DNA of 64,000 nt. Origin: Paramacrobiotus metropolitanus. Its lineage: Eukaryota; Tardigrada; Eutardigrada; Parachela; Macrobiotidae. A program made the translations under genes and the position numbers. This document shows, piece after piece, positions 1-10,870 of the stretch. Below the pieces are notes generated by a model. The model was not told where the DNA came from. It did no database searches and saw only the letters and a program-made list of their open reading frames with translations. The DNA is taken from NCBI RefSeq assembly GCF_019649055.1, contig NW_026570299.1, positions 310,001 through 374,000 of the forward strand. The letters run 5' to 3'. Positions within the stretch are counted from its first letter, which is position 1, and the number at the start of each line of letters is the position of its first letter.

Positions 1-305
1 TGGCAGGTCTTCGTCGTTCTCGCCACCTTGCCCCGAATCGTCGTGACCCCATCTCTCCTTGCCACTTGCGCACGATTCATAAGAATCTGCATTGTTTGCC
101 GCTCGCTTTGAGAAAAACGTTCTGGGCGGCTTGCCTGGTAGCATTCTTCTCCCTCCTTCGTTCATCAAATTTGTTTTTCCGGCGGAATAACAGCGCAGCT
201 CTTCGAACCAAGGACCTTCAGTACCGGAAGTCAGAAGCGACTTTGCGCGTAAAAGCCTTAAAGAATATGAAACACAAAGACGCTGAACTCATCGTGGAAA
301 TTTAA
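1..305 (+). pseudogene. relic tyrosine recombinase fragment of a DIRS-order retrotransposon
   Basis: An open frame (frame 3) enters from the left edge and ends at a TAA at 303-305. It reads like the middle of a DIRS/Ngaro-type tyrosine recombinase: a PISP...LRTIH segment, then WAACLVAFFSLLRSSNL (the helix carrying the first catalytic Arg), then an LRTKDL...ATLRVKALKN strand region and a final ELIVEI. The His-x-x-Arg box and catalytic Tyr that should follow are absent. The frame ends exactly in the AATTTAA motif that also borders the neighbouring element. It differs clearly from the recombinase of that neighbour, so it belongs to another family. Identification rests on motif memory, not a search. 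Confidence 0.65.
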
Positions 306-349
306 CCGAGAGTTTCGTTTAGTTTAGAAATTTAACCGGTGCCGGTGGA

Positions 350-574
350 AATTTAAAGGACGATTTGCATGCTAATCGATGTTAAATTAGGTTGGCGCGA
401 TCACGCCGTCTCTCTCTATCAGACTAACCACTGTTCATAACATCCTTGTTTTGACCTACTTGCGTATCTCACTGGCTGCCTATTAGTTACCCGTTTCTCA
501 ACTACATTGAATCGATGTTACTTTCAGTTGAAAATTTTCTCCGACCTGTCTACTGATTAATCGCTCAATGTTTT
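350..574 (+). repeat. split direct repeat A1 of the PAT/Ngaro-like element
   Basis: 225 bp starting AATTTAAAGGACG and ending GCTCAATGTTTT. It matches A2 at 4756-4978 except for one extra CT in a CTCTCT run. Confidence 0.92.
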
Positions 575-696
575 GCACACATCACCTAACGCAATACATA
601 GCACACCAGTCACTTTTCCAGTGACCTTTAGCGAAGAAAATTCTGATCCCGCATACCCGCTCCCGCAGTTAATTAGCGATTAATTGTACCAGTATT

Positions 697-2031
697 ATTG
701 CGAAAACGACTAGAAGAGGAGGCGGTAACAGACGACCACAACCGTCCAATCGCGCCCCAACGACATCCAGGGCAAAACGGACCACCACCACCAGTGAACC
801 GCTCCCCACGGCCAGCAGCGCGGAGACATTGGAACCGACGGTTCAATCACTGGCGTAGCAGCAGAAGGAACTCCAGGAGCAGCTCGACAAGATCCTCCCA
901 ACAATGGGGCGTCTAGTGCAACCGCCACTGCCGCCGCCACCACAAGCACCGGAGGTTATTCCGGACCCGTTACCACCAGCGCCGGAGTTTGTTCCGGCTC
1001 CGTCAGCACTCAGGCAACTATAACCGTCTTCCAACCTACAGATCTAGGTCGGTGACGACATCGGAAGAATCGTGCACCAGACTGATCATCAAAGCGGACA
1101 TTCGACAACCCGCAAACGTAAGCGTAACCAGGAAAGAGGTAAGCGTTGCGACTCCAGATCATCTCTTATCAGCAGCGAATCATCGGACAACCTACCAGTC
1201 CGTATACCGGTCCGCGAGCGCCTTGGAGAGCGCCCAGACGTTTTCAGCTGACTCGGACACATGCCGGGAAGTGCCGCCGGTAACACAGCCATCCCTCCGC
1301 TTCCGAACCATTTCCCGTCATTGGACAAGAAGCTCGTTAAGAAACTACTTGATCCCACCGAGTACATCGATCTCGATCTGCTCTTATTGAAAAATCGTGT
1401 CGAAAAGCCAAAGAGACTGGACTCCAAAATGGTTTTCGATAACGGAAAGGTCACCATCAAGCCGGAAGACGGGAAAGTGCGGATCAACTGCCATACTTCA
1501 TGGACGCGTGCTTTTGGCGTGTTCGCTAGCTACCGCTCCCATATCGCACCGGAACTGAGCACCCGTTTCTTTAAATACATGGATATCATTGCGTCGTACG
1601 TCGAGCGTGGGGTTCCGACCGCCAATTGGCTCGAGTACGACCGTCAGTTCCGGGCGCATATGACAGGCCATCCGTACGACTTTGATCAGTGGACTCACCA
1701 GCACGAAGATACCTACATCGAATGCATCCAGAACGCGACAAACGCTGGACGGGAAACATCGCCGAGTGCGGAAAAGATCAAACCAAAAGACGACCGCTGC
1801 AGAAACTGTGGAGGGACCGACCATTACATCAGCAGCTGCCCAGCACCGAGGAAAGGTCAACCGGGACACGGGCAGCCCTTTCGTGCGGCTCCCGCCGCAG
1901 ACGGGGAAATCTGCCGCAACTACAACTACGGAAACTGCCCAACACCGTGCCGTGCCGGAAGAGTCCACGCGTGTGCCAGCTGCGGCGACCATAAGCACCG
2001 GACAGCCGCCTGCCAAAAACTGGGCAAGTAA
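697..2031 (+). pseudogene. gag ORF of the PAT/Ngaro-like element, 5' part interrupted
   Basis: The uninterrupted part starts at ATG 1261 and encodes 256 aa ending in a CCHC knuckle (CRNCGGTDHYISSC) and a second Cys/His cluster (CRNYNYGNC...HACASCGDHKH...C) typical of DIRS-order Gag. The same frame continues upstream to about 697 with plausible Gag content: a short coiled-coil-like QQKELQEQLDKI stretch, a proline-rich segment, and PVRIPVRERLGERP just before the ATG. It is cut by in-frame stops at 856-858 (TAG), 1021-1023 (TAA), 1045-1047 (TAG) and 1249-1251 (TGA). Either Gag starts at 1261 or, more likely, its N-terminal third has decayed. The next ORF overlaps its 3' end in another frame, as is common in these elements. 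Confidence 0.75.
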
Positions 2032-3735
2032 GCAACCGACAGTGCCGGCAAAGGCAACCACGCCGCTACAATTAAGCGCCTTTGCCAGACTGCTCGCACA
2101 ACATCCGGACCCCTCCCTAACATCATTTATTTCCACAACGCTTACTAACGGCTGTACAATATATTATACCGGTCCTCAGAAGCCACGCTCAACACCGAAC
2201 GCCGCATCGACACACAAACACCATGCGGCGGTAAGCTCTACTATTCAAAAAGAGGTCAGCGCTGGCCACACCATCGGACCATTTCCCTCCCCACCTTTAC
2301 CGCACTTTGTCTGCAACGCGCTGGGCGCGCGATTGAAGAAAGACGGTAACATTCGCACCATCCTGGACTTATCCCAGCCGCACGACGACAGTGTAAACGA
2401 TTACATTGACGCTGCACAGCTCCCGCTCGTATACTGCACCATCGACCATGCAGTATCAATCCTTACCGAACTCGGCAGAGGCGCACTCATGGCTAAAATG
2501 GACGTAAAATCAGCCTTCCGACTGATACCGGTACGCCCAGCGGAGTGGAACCTTCTCGGTATCAGTGGAACGGTGAGTTCTATTTTGATGTAGTGTTGCC
2601 TTTCGGGTGTAGGGCGTCGCCGTACGTGTTCGAGCAGTTCGCTGGCGCAATCCACTGGATCGTGTCGAACCGCACCGGTCTAGTCAGCATGCTCCACTAC
2701 GTCGACGACTACCTGTTTGTTGGTAAGCCCGGAAGTAATCAGTGCAGCACACTGATCTCCACCATGACTCAGACGTGCAGTGAGCTCGGGGTCCCTTTGG
2801 CACATGACAAGACCGAAGGGCCCGCGACTCGGTTGACGTTTCTGGGTATCCGTCTGGACTCTGTCCGACAAACCCTTAGCCTCCCCGACGATGAGCGGCA
2901 GAACATTGAAGAAGCGTTGAAAGAATGGAGCAACCGCGACCATTGCTCCAAACAGCAGCTTCAAAGCCTAATTGGAACACTCACGTTCGCCACCAAATGC
3001 GTCCCAGCGAGCCGCCTATTTACACGGCGCATGATCGCTTTGCTCACCGACAACCGCCACAAAAGGGTTATCGCCCTCAACGGCGAATTCCGTAAGGACC
3101 TGGAATGGTGGAAAGAATTTCTCCCAGCTTGGAACGGCACCGCGTCTTTCATCCAGCCAGACTGGACAAGATCCGACGTACTTGACCTTTACACAGACGC
3201 CTCCGGAACCCTTGGGCTTGGTGCTTATTATCATGGTTCATGGTTCCAACTGCGCTGGCCACTGTGGATCATCCAGCGGAAGCCCTGTATTGAATATCTT
3301 GAGATGATACCAATACTCCTCAGCCTAATTGTTTGGGGCTCAAAACTACGAGGGAAGCGGGTCATTTTCCATTGCGACAACGAGGGCGCTACCCAAGCCT
3401 GGGAAAACCTCCGTTCAACCAACGCCGGCGTATTAGAACTTATGCGCCGCATGTTGAAGGCCGCGGCTTGCGCTAACATGACCTTTACGTTAAAACACAT
3501 AAGCGGTGTTGATAACGCAATTGCTGACTCTATCCCGTTTTCAGCCGCACAGATTCCGAGCGCTCGCACCAACAGCGTCGGAACGACCGGATCCATGCCG
3601 ACATCTTCCCGCAGCTGTTGGTTGCGTACAACGCACAACCGGCCTAAGAGACCTGCTGCACGCTCACATTGCCAGCTCCACCAGGCAGACCTACGTCACA
3701 GCCGTCAAGCAATTCTCAGCATTTTGCCGCTCTAG
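1682..3735 (+). pseudogene. reverse transcriptase-RNase H of the PAT/Ngaro-like element, frameshifted
   Basis: Two overlapping open frames make up one RT-RH protein. The first (to 2593) holds the fingers: VCNALGARLKKDGNIRTILDLS and then MAKMDVKSAFRLIPV. The second (from about 2555) holds VVLPFGCRASPYVFEQF, the catalytic box LHYVDDYLF near 2695-2721, a KTEGPATRLTFLGI motif, and an RNase H domain with LYTDASGTLGLG, CIEYLEM and FHCDNEGA. The join falls at about 2555-2562 inside a conserved segment and is explained by loss of one base. The RH end (GVDNAIADS, about 3505-3530) also changes frame into the recombinase ORF. That second change could be an ordinary ORF overlap rather than damage. Confidence 0.85.
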
Positions 3736-4579
3736 ATCTGCGTACCCACTTCCAGCGACACCAGATATCACAGCGGAGTACGTCGCTCACCTGTACTCCA
3801 CAAGGAAATCCCTGCGGACCGTGACTGTTTACCTTGCCGGCATCAACAACTGCCACCGTGAAGCCGGCATGGAGTCACCAACCGGTCACGACACTGTGAT
3901 CCGCGCGCTGCATGGCTACCGACGCCTGGCCCCACCCGGCGCGGACAAACGACAGCCGATCACGCTGGAGACGATGCGCTACTTGAAAGATGCCATCCGT
4001 TCCAGTGGCATGTCTAACCACGAGCAATCGCTGTACTGGGCTACATTCACGCTCATGTACTTCGGTTTCCTGCGCGTGGGAGAGGTCACCTGCCCAGGGA
4101 CCAATAGCTACGATCCGCGGCGCACTCTCATGTCCACAGACGTGCAAGACCACGAAGATCGAGTGCTTATCCAACTGAAAGTCACGAAGACCGATCCAAC
4201 CGGTCAGGGCCACTCCGTAGCGCTGACGGCGACAGGTCGTTCCGTGTGTCCCGTGCAGGCTTACCGGAAGTACCTTGCTCACGCTCAGTTCATACCGACA
4301 GCTCGAGCGCGGCCGTGCCTCATCCATCAGGACGGCAGATACCTAACCAGGCGTTCTGTAAAGCCTGCCTCCATCGTCTCCTGGAGGACACCTGACCAGC
4401 TCCGGATTAACACGCACAGCTTCCGCATCGGCGCAGCAACCACCGCCGCGCGCAACAACGTGCCAGACCGCGTAATTCAACGCGCAGGGCGATGGAAGAG
4501 CAACTGCTACGTGCGTTACATCCGGACACCGGCCCCAACCACGCTGAACCCTACTCCAACGGGTAATGGTTTTGTTTAG
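3506..4579 (+). CDS. tyrosine recombinase of the PAT/Ngaro-like element
   Basis: Open frame of about 357 codons with a SAM-like N-terminal region (SSTRQTYVTAVKQFSAFCR) and a full catalytic set: Arg in YFGFLRVGEVT, His and Arg in HSFRIGAAT, a Trp in AGRWKSN in the usual second-His position, and the nucleophile Tyr region NCYVRYIR. In this family the enzyme integrates the circular DNA copy. Its stop codon (4577-4579) abuts repeat B1. The frame opens at a TTG at 3506 and overlaps the RNase H frame; the true start is unclear. It may be made as a separate protein or by frameshifting from RT-RH. Of the three ORFs this is the only one that looks undamaged. Confidence 0.85.
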   Translation: MLITQLLTLSRFQPHRFRALAPTASERPDPCRHLPAAVGCVQRTTGLRDLLHAHIASSTRQTYVTAVKQFSAFCRSRSAYPLPATPDITAEYVAHLYSTRKSLRTVTVYLAGINNCHREAGMESPTGHDTVIRALHGYRRLAPPGADKRQPITLETMRYLKDAIRSSGMSNHEQSLYWATFTLMYFGFLRVGEVTCPGTNSYDPRRTLMSTDVQDHEDRVLIQLKVTKTDPTGQGHSVALTATGRSVCPVQAYRKYLAHAQFIPTARARPCLIHQDGRYLTRRSVKPASIVSWRTPDQLRINTHSFRIGAATTAARNNVPDRVIQRAGRWKSNCYVRYIRTPAPTTLNPTPTGNGFV

Positions 4580-4762
4580 CAGTCGGGCAGAAATGGGATA
4601 CCGGAAACTCGTTGTCGGGAGGTCCGCCTGCACCGAACTCGATTTCGCGTATGCCCAATTATGCCGACCTGTTCGCTCTCAAAACCCGCAACACCGCAGT
4701 CGTTTCCGCCTAATCGCGCACATCCACAAAAAGAACAAGATACCGCGGCGAACCGAATTTAA
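4579..4762 (+). repeat. split direct repeat B1
   Basis: 184 bp from GCAGTCGGGCAG to CGAACCGAATTTAA, identical by eye to B2 at 5054-5237. Its last 7 nt are also the first 7 of A2. Confidence 0.92.
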
Positions 4763-4978
4763 AGGACGATTTGCATGCTAATCGATGTTAAATTAGGTTG
4801 GCGCGATCACGCCGTCTCTCTATCAGACTAACCACTGTTCATAACATCCTTGTTTTGACCTACTTGCGTATCTCACTGGCTGCCTATTAGTTACCCGTTT
4901 CTCAACTACATTGAATCGATGTTACTTTCAGTTGAAAATTTTCTCCGACCTGTCTACTGATTAATCGCTCAATGTTTT
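4756..4978 (+). repeat. split direct repeat A2
   Basis: 223 bp; copy of A1 lacking one CT dinucleotide. It begins in the AATTTAA core shared with the end of B1, which marks the ancestral circle junction. Confidence 0.92.
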
Positions 4979-5053
4979 AACCACCCACCCACCCTACATG
5001 GTGGCAAATCTGCCTTTAATTGTTACACCTACTAAGCAATTAAAGAGAAACGG

Positions 5054-5237
5054 GCAGTCGGGCAGAAATGGGATACCGGAAACTCGTTGTCGGGAGGTCC
5101 GCCTGCACCGAACTCGATTTCGCGTATGCCCAATTATGCCGACCTGTTCGCTCTCAAAACCCGCAACACCGCAGTCGTTTCCGCCTAATCGCGCACATCC
5201 ACAAAAAGAACAAGATACCGCGGCGAACCGAATTTAA
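5054..5237 (+). repeat. split direct repeat B2 (right end of element)
   Basis: 184 bp, same as B1, ending in AATTTAA. The flank that follows, CCGAGAGTTTCG, is also present upstream at 306-317. Confidence 0.92.
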
Positions 5238-5389
5238 CCGAGAGTTTCGCCGGCAGCGCCGAGTCACAAACAAACGGCTGTCTCTCTTTCCGCGCTAACA
5301 GCACCCATCTGGCCGCTCTCTAAGGCTTGCACCATCAGTTTCGTTTCTTGCCTCTAACTCTAAGATACGTTTACTTAATCTAGGGTCTT

Positions 5390-5457
5390 ATAGGAAATAG
5401 CCAAGGAATGGCTATAGTAAAAGATAGGAAATAGCCTAGGAATGGCTATAGTCAAAG
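5390..5457 (+). repeat. 34-bp tandem duplication
   Basis: Two head-to-tail copies (5390-5423, 5424-5457) of a unit starting ATAGGAAATAGCC and ending AAAG, with two mismatches. Each holds a small inverted repeat ATAGCC...GGCTAT. Confidence 0.85.
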
Positions 5458-7035
5458 AAGGTGAGAAAGGCGGTGAGAGTAGTGAAAAGAAGTGTCAATG
5501 TTATTTAAAAAAAGGGGGTGACAATTTTTCAAAAGCGAGTGCAGGGGGTGACATGAGTCGCACACATTATTGTGCGCATTTGCTATCGGTATGCTTTAAT
5601 ACCCAGAACTACATACTTACTACTGTAGCATAATTGCTGATGTTCCACTCCTTTCGGTAACACGCGAATCTAGCCTGTGTTATAATTAGGCAGCATAGTT
5701 GCTTGGATTGATCGACAGAATGCGTTACCTCAGCTACTTCCATCACGCCGCAAAAGATTTCAAAGTGCTGCTTTGCACACTCGGCACACCCGCCACAAAA
5801 GAAGTAAATAAATCGTTAATGCTATGAAAAGCGTCATTAATCCGCATGCCAGTTCCAAAGTACCGATCAATGAATAAAAACACAACGACAAAAATGCTAG
5901 ATAACCGTCATACTGTTAATGTACCGTATTATATAAGTAAGAAATACAGCGACAGGGCTGCACATTCCTTTTATTAGACAAATGCATGTCCACACTGCAC
6001 AGTGTTGCTCGGCATGCTGGGGTTGGCTTGCGAGTACGAGTACAGTAATTCTATTTCCCGGATTAAAAGTGGGCAGGTATATTCCGGAAAGTACTGTGTG
6101 CGAGGCAGCTGCCCCACGGTTCGTTAGGGTTTGTTCGGCCGTTATGTTGCATCTGCATCATCTTTAACGATGTCACCAACTCTTCCCTCCGACTATCGAA
6201 TATTTCGGATTTTATCAACCATAAATCCGGAGTATTCATTCTTATAAATATATTCCGAATGCAGCTAAATCCATCCGTTTTTCACGTTTGCAAATGCGCA
6301 TATCTGAATTTTAGCCAGTGTCTGCAAGCTGGTGTCCACATAACTTAAAGTGTGAACACGTAAAGACACATGTGTCACCTAGATAATAACTTGTGCTTAG
6401 AAACTGCCAATACTTCCCCCTATCATGCAATTATTCTGCCTCCGATTGTTATTTCATTTTCATGTTAAAGCAAAATTAAAAATGCTTCAAACGTCCGTTA
6501 TCAGTGACGGAGTGACAATGACGTCAGTAAATGTAAACGGTTCCGGTTAACCTCGTTTAAATGAACTCACTAGACGTAGGCGTACATAAATTCGGGCGGA
6601 TTCACTGGGCAACTGCCGACCGGGTACGCGTAGTGCCAGTGATGGCTGGCTCTTGCGCACTGGAAAAATTTTGGATTTTGGCTGCACGCTTCGGTATTCC
6701 CTGGTCATGTTCTGTGTTCCCGATCTGACTGTCCGCTGACTAATTGGTCTGATTTGCCCAGGGTGCTTCCTGCTGGCTTAGTTGGGCATAGATGCCATCC
6801 CAGATTCTGTACGTGCTGTGTGTGCATCTGTTACGATTTCTAGCATGAAGTCTTTGTGATTCCCAATGCACTGAACATTGCATTGCAAATTTACTTCGGC
6901 TTGGAAACGTTTTCCTTGAGTTTGTGGTTGTTTTTTCGGTTTCTATCTACGGAGGTTACATACGACTTGGGCACCTTAACTGATACTGCCGTATTACTGA
7001 ACCATAGGTCCGTAACGCTGACAATGACGTAATTT
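5458..7035. other. non-coding stretch, no gene seen
   Basis: AT-rich sequence between the retrotransposon and the first recognisable array landmark. No ORF has family motifs or plausible exon structure. It is probably an eroded array unit. Confidence 0.5.
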
Positions 7036-8120
7036 CGGTTGACGTTTTCGTGTTGAGCAGCATTCAGGAACGACTGCGGCGAAGCATTCCCAATGTATGC
7101 CCAATACGGAAACCAACTAATGTTAACGACTACCACATTATATCGTTTTGCGTAGTTTGAACTAATTGTAAGCAGCTATCAATAATGCGAATAAAAAAGC
7201 GCGAAAATTAGGAGTACAGAGTAATATACGGATATGTGTATAATGCTACAAATGTGGGAATTTCGCATCGATACTTTTAATGTTATTATGCAAGCGTTGG
7301 GCACAGGTTACGTTACAAGTATTTTGGACATTTTTCCGCATAGCTAATGCCATAAACGAAATAGGTACTTTACCGTACTTATCTTCTCCTGTTTTACCCC
7401 AGAGTACATAGTAGTAAGTACTTTGTACGAACACTATCTGTAATAACATAAATTTTATAAGTAATAAGCTACTCGTACTCTGCAGGTAGAATTCTGTCGA
7501 AATGGTCGTATGCTGAAAAGTCTGTATGGCGAATGTTCATATGCCAAAATGTCGTTTTGCGCACCGAAAAGCGTGTTAGTGGAACTGTGGAAGGTCTAAG
7601 TGCCCATCTGCACGCCAAGGTACATACATAGTAAGTAACTCGAAAACACAACGAGCTGCATTTCTACACTTACGAAAGGTGAAACTCATGTTCGACTTCC
7701 GATTGTGGTAGGTAAGGACAAGAGCAGTAAGTAATGCACATTTAATGCCGGTCAAGCAAGCTCCTTAGCAACGCACTTACCACTTTGTTCGATCACTGAC
7801 GAAAAATCGGCGATATTCAGCGCGCATAGACGTGACATTCAAACTGATTGCTTCTATACACTGTACACAACCTCCATGGGAGTTACACTTGCTAAATTGT
7901 TTCCTATAGACGTTAAAAATAGCGTTTTGCTTTATATATGCATGAGTACGATCCTCCTGGCCATCCGGAGTGCGCGGAAACGTTCCAATGTTCGCCACTG
8001 CTGTCACATACAGACACAGTATAACGGGCGGCTGTAGTTATTATGTCGGCGCGTCTCGCCAAAGACATGTCGTGCTCACAATCAGTGTTATCTGGCCCGT
8101 CACCTGGCACCCAACGTGGA
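7036..8120 (+). repeat. partial array unit 1 (landmarks A, B and P)
   Basis: Contains the hairpin landmark A (7036-7120), landmark B (about 7750-7885; CTCCTTAGCAAC...GCGCGCATAGACGTG) and landmark P (about 8035-8070; AGTTATTATGTCGGCGCG). The same three occur in the same order at 21811-23800. No coding function is seen. Confidence 0.7.
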
Positions 8121-8299
8121 CACTGGACAGTAGCAGCAACCTTTAGGTACAATAATTTCATGCTATGTGCTCTGCACACTGTAAAGGTTATTCCCTGTAG
8201 AATCAGTGTAAGACAGCCGCATGGTCTTATTAAGTACCAGAAAACGTACAGTCGGTACATATGCGCATTCTTGCTCGGCATGCTGTTATTGGCTCTCTT

Positions 8300-9721
8300 T
8301 CTTTAGTAAAGTACCCTTTGCTACACTTACCACAAAATGGCAATTGCTGTTTTACAATCTGTGATGCGGTGTCCATATTTATTACATTTGAAGCAGCGTA
8401 GAACGGTCGAATTAACGTAAAAATTAGTGGCTCTTTTACCTCGACAAAGGTGAAGGCTGACTCGCACACAAAATTTTTTATAATTATTCCTGTAAAAAGA
8501 AGGCAATTGTGTAAAAAAACATTAAATTACACACTGTTCTACCAACCGTGATTGATCTTGTCGATGGATCGATTTTCAGTAGCAATCTAATCTGGCAACA
8601 TGTGACAGAACATGTAACCATCACGTGTGTGGCGAATGCCCATCGTGCCATTTTGATGCGATGTTTACTAGTACTTCCGCGCGCTCAGAAAATACTTGTA
8701 TTAGCCGATGCGGTCAACGTTCTTGGTGTTCTGCATCTGTCTGTAAAATTTGTTATTAGAAAGGTTGACTGATAAATTCAGTTGATCATCTACAGTGACA
8801 GACACAAATATTTATCGTTTAATTGTGTTAAAAAAATCACGGTAGTTCTTCCCGTGGCATACTTCCCCCTGAAAATATTTTACCCAATTTTGATGCGGAT
8901 GCCCTTATGTCCGCAGTACTTATCTGTTTTCCGGTTTTTTTAGTTGTTCTGCGGAATTTCCAGACTATTCCAGTTACTTTATGTAAAACCTGGCATTATG
9001 CGCCACAGACTAAAAACTACCCGCTTATTAGGCCATCCATGACCCTGGTTTTCGATTTAAGCAACTTTAGGAGTTTGTTAAGCAAGAACTGTATATGCTG
9101 TAACAGTATTGACATGCTGTGCGGAAGTCGCACCGCGACATCCGCACTAGATGACCAAACCTACTCAATCGGTAGAGTGGGAATATGCTCTGGACTCCGT
9201 AAGTGGAACTATTGCCTACTTCCGCTAGGTACGAGCGGATTGCTGTGCCTAACGAAAGTTACCGAAACCGAAACACTCAGGAACTTCCCAAATGTGTAAT
9301 CACCAAACCGAACGAACAAGTAAACAGAACAGACCAGAACGAAAGAAATGAACTTCCTTCTAATCTAGAGTCACACGACCTTTCAGCTAGAAACAAGCTC
9401 ACAGATTTAGTTGAAGTTAGAAACTTCAGACTGATTAGTTAGACCAGAATCGATGCAATTAGCGATCAAATGCGTTAGATAAGAACAGCAAATCGTACGT
9501 AACGGAACAGACAACACGTACGTCATAACACGTACGTAATACGCGCAAACTACGCATAGCGCGTTAGTATGTTGAATAGTACGCCTTTATGGACTGTTCA
9601 GGATCGTAAAAAGAACGCAACTGAGAAGGGAAAGGAAAGAATCGTAACTAGAGAAATAGGATAGAAACAGTACAGTAACAGTTGCCAGGAAGATACAAAG
9701 TTCCAGAGAAGTACAAAGTAG
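8300..9721. other. non-coding stretch with unassigned open frames
   Basis: Open frames at 8907-9299 (130 codons) and 9203-9442 (79 codons) have no motif I recognise and no paralog elsewhere in the window. Around 9495-9560 there are three CGTACGT palindromic words. I see no supportable gene. Confidence 0.4.
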
Positions 9722-9936
9722 CATTGCCTGCGACATCTCGTGATTGTGGCCTTCTGTGGCCGGCACGTGGATGACTTCCAACATTCCGTTGATCAGCTTC
9801 AGACGGATGACTGCTTGGCAGTCGCTCGTCACTCGTTAGAGTGATGGGGACAGTTTATTCTTTGCCGGAAGTGAATCTCGCCGTTGGGGACGATATACAC
9901 CGGTTTTTCTTACAAACGAGCTTCTCGGAACTGTAT

Positions 9937-9991
9937 GCAGTGCGAAGCCGTTCATAACGCAACGGATGCGTTATGAACGGCTTCGCACTGC
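9937..9991. repeat. perfect 25-bp inverted repeat with 5-nt loop
   Basis: Arms 9937-9961 and 9967-9991 (GCAGTGCGAAGCCGTTCATA...) are exact reverse complements around ACGGA. The sister copy (about 25841-25870) has only the right arm, in diverged form. About 215 bp upstream of that arm is extra here relative to the sister copy. Confidence 0.92.
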
Positions 9992-10419
9992 CACCGGGAT
10001 TTTAAAGACCTGGTGAGTGAGCTCGCTTCGTTCTTCGATAGAAAAAAATCGCAGCTTATGGCTCTAGGATTCAAATCTGTTTCCTATTTCAATTACTGCC
10101 ATGGTGTCGGCTAATTATGTTACAGAAACGGTCAGTGCAGCGGGCGTGATGCCGGCTCGATATTATAATACTTACTTTCATCTACAAAGGTGACTTTTAA
10201 AAGCATTTACTGGTTGTCATAAACAGATATTATAAACTACAAAGTATTTAGGTACTTCGTAATTTTTTCTCTTTAATTTCGTTCCGCCCTAAAACTCGCG
10301 CGTAGACAAAACTCATAGCACGGGAGTATTATCGCGCGCAGACATGACGATTAATTTATTGCATTTAAACGATCGCATATAATCATAATCATAATTATTT
10401 CTCGATTATTTCTCGATAT

Positions 10420-10870
10420 TCATTTCCGTCTCTCCCTCCGGATCCTCATAGATGTGGTCGTCGTAAGCATCCAGCTGAATGTCCCCAGCTGCGTCTGTTA
10501 CCGCTGCCACCGGAATGGGCTCGCCGTCTTGAATTGTTTAGAATATTGCAAATCTCGTGCAGGTGCTGCGCTACATTGAAACTAATGGCATTCCATCAAT
10601 TTTGTCTGTTTACGATTTGCCTCGTGTTTGCCAAAGGGCACATAGTGATTAGTGTCCTTCTTTAAACGCGTATTTCTTTGCACCGTTGACTTGCAACAAC
10701 CACACAAGCCCTCCTCGTAGTCTACGAAAACCGCATCAAATCCAGGATTGTTTGGCATTGTCGGTTTTATCCACGACGATGTGTTTGGCGATGGTGTTTA
10801 TGTCGGTGCCGGGTTTGGTGCCAGCGGGGTGTCGGAAGAGGTTTCGGGGTCGATAACACTGGTACAACTG
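10420..10870 (-). pseudogene. decayed unknown gene, copy 1 (acidic C-terminal tail)
   Basis: On the minus strand there are short aligned open pieces that recur in the sister copy at 26320-26775. One upstream piece reads LFRHPAGTKPGTDINTIAKH and ends in a TGA. A middle piece begins MPNNPGFDAV. A C-terminal piece reads DGEPIPVAAVTD...EDPEGETEMNIEK followed by TAA near 10415. No single frame joins them and no family is recognised. Transposase-like or host origin are both possible. The main evidence is that the same terminal frame and stop are present in both copies. Confidence 0.35.

Larger units (their letters stand above)
350..5237 (+). mobile_element. PAT/Ngaro-like tyrosine-recombinase retrotransposon with split direct repeats
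   Basis: Complete element with layout A1 (350-574), gag, RT-RNase H, tyrosine recombinase, B1 (4579-4762), A2 (4756-4978), a 75-bp spacer, B2 (5054-5237). A1 and A2 differ by a 2-nt indel in a CT run; B1 and B2 look identical by eye. This A1-ORFs-B1-A2-B2 plan is the known hallmark of PAT and Ngaro elements, which replicate through a circle joined by their recombinase. No methylase or hydrolase domain was seen. The 7-nt motif AATTTAA lies at the left end, at the B1/A2 junction and at the right end. The near-identical repeats suggest recent insertion, yet gag and RT carry disruptions. Confidence 0.9.

Noticed and set aside
8907-9442. Open frames of 130 and 79 codons
   Set aside because: No recognisable motif, no paralog in the window, and no plausible exon partners; length alone is not enough in this composition.
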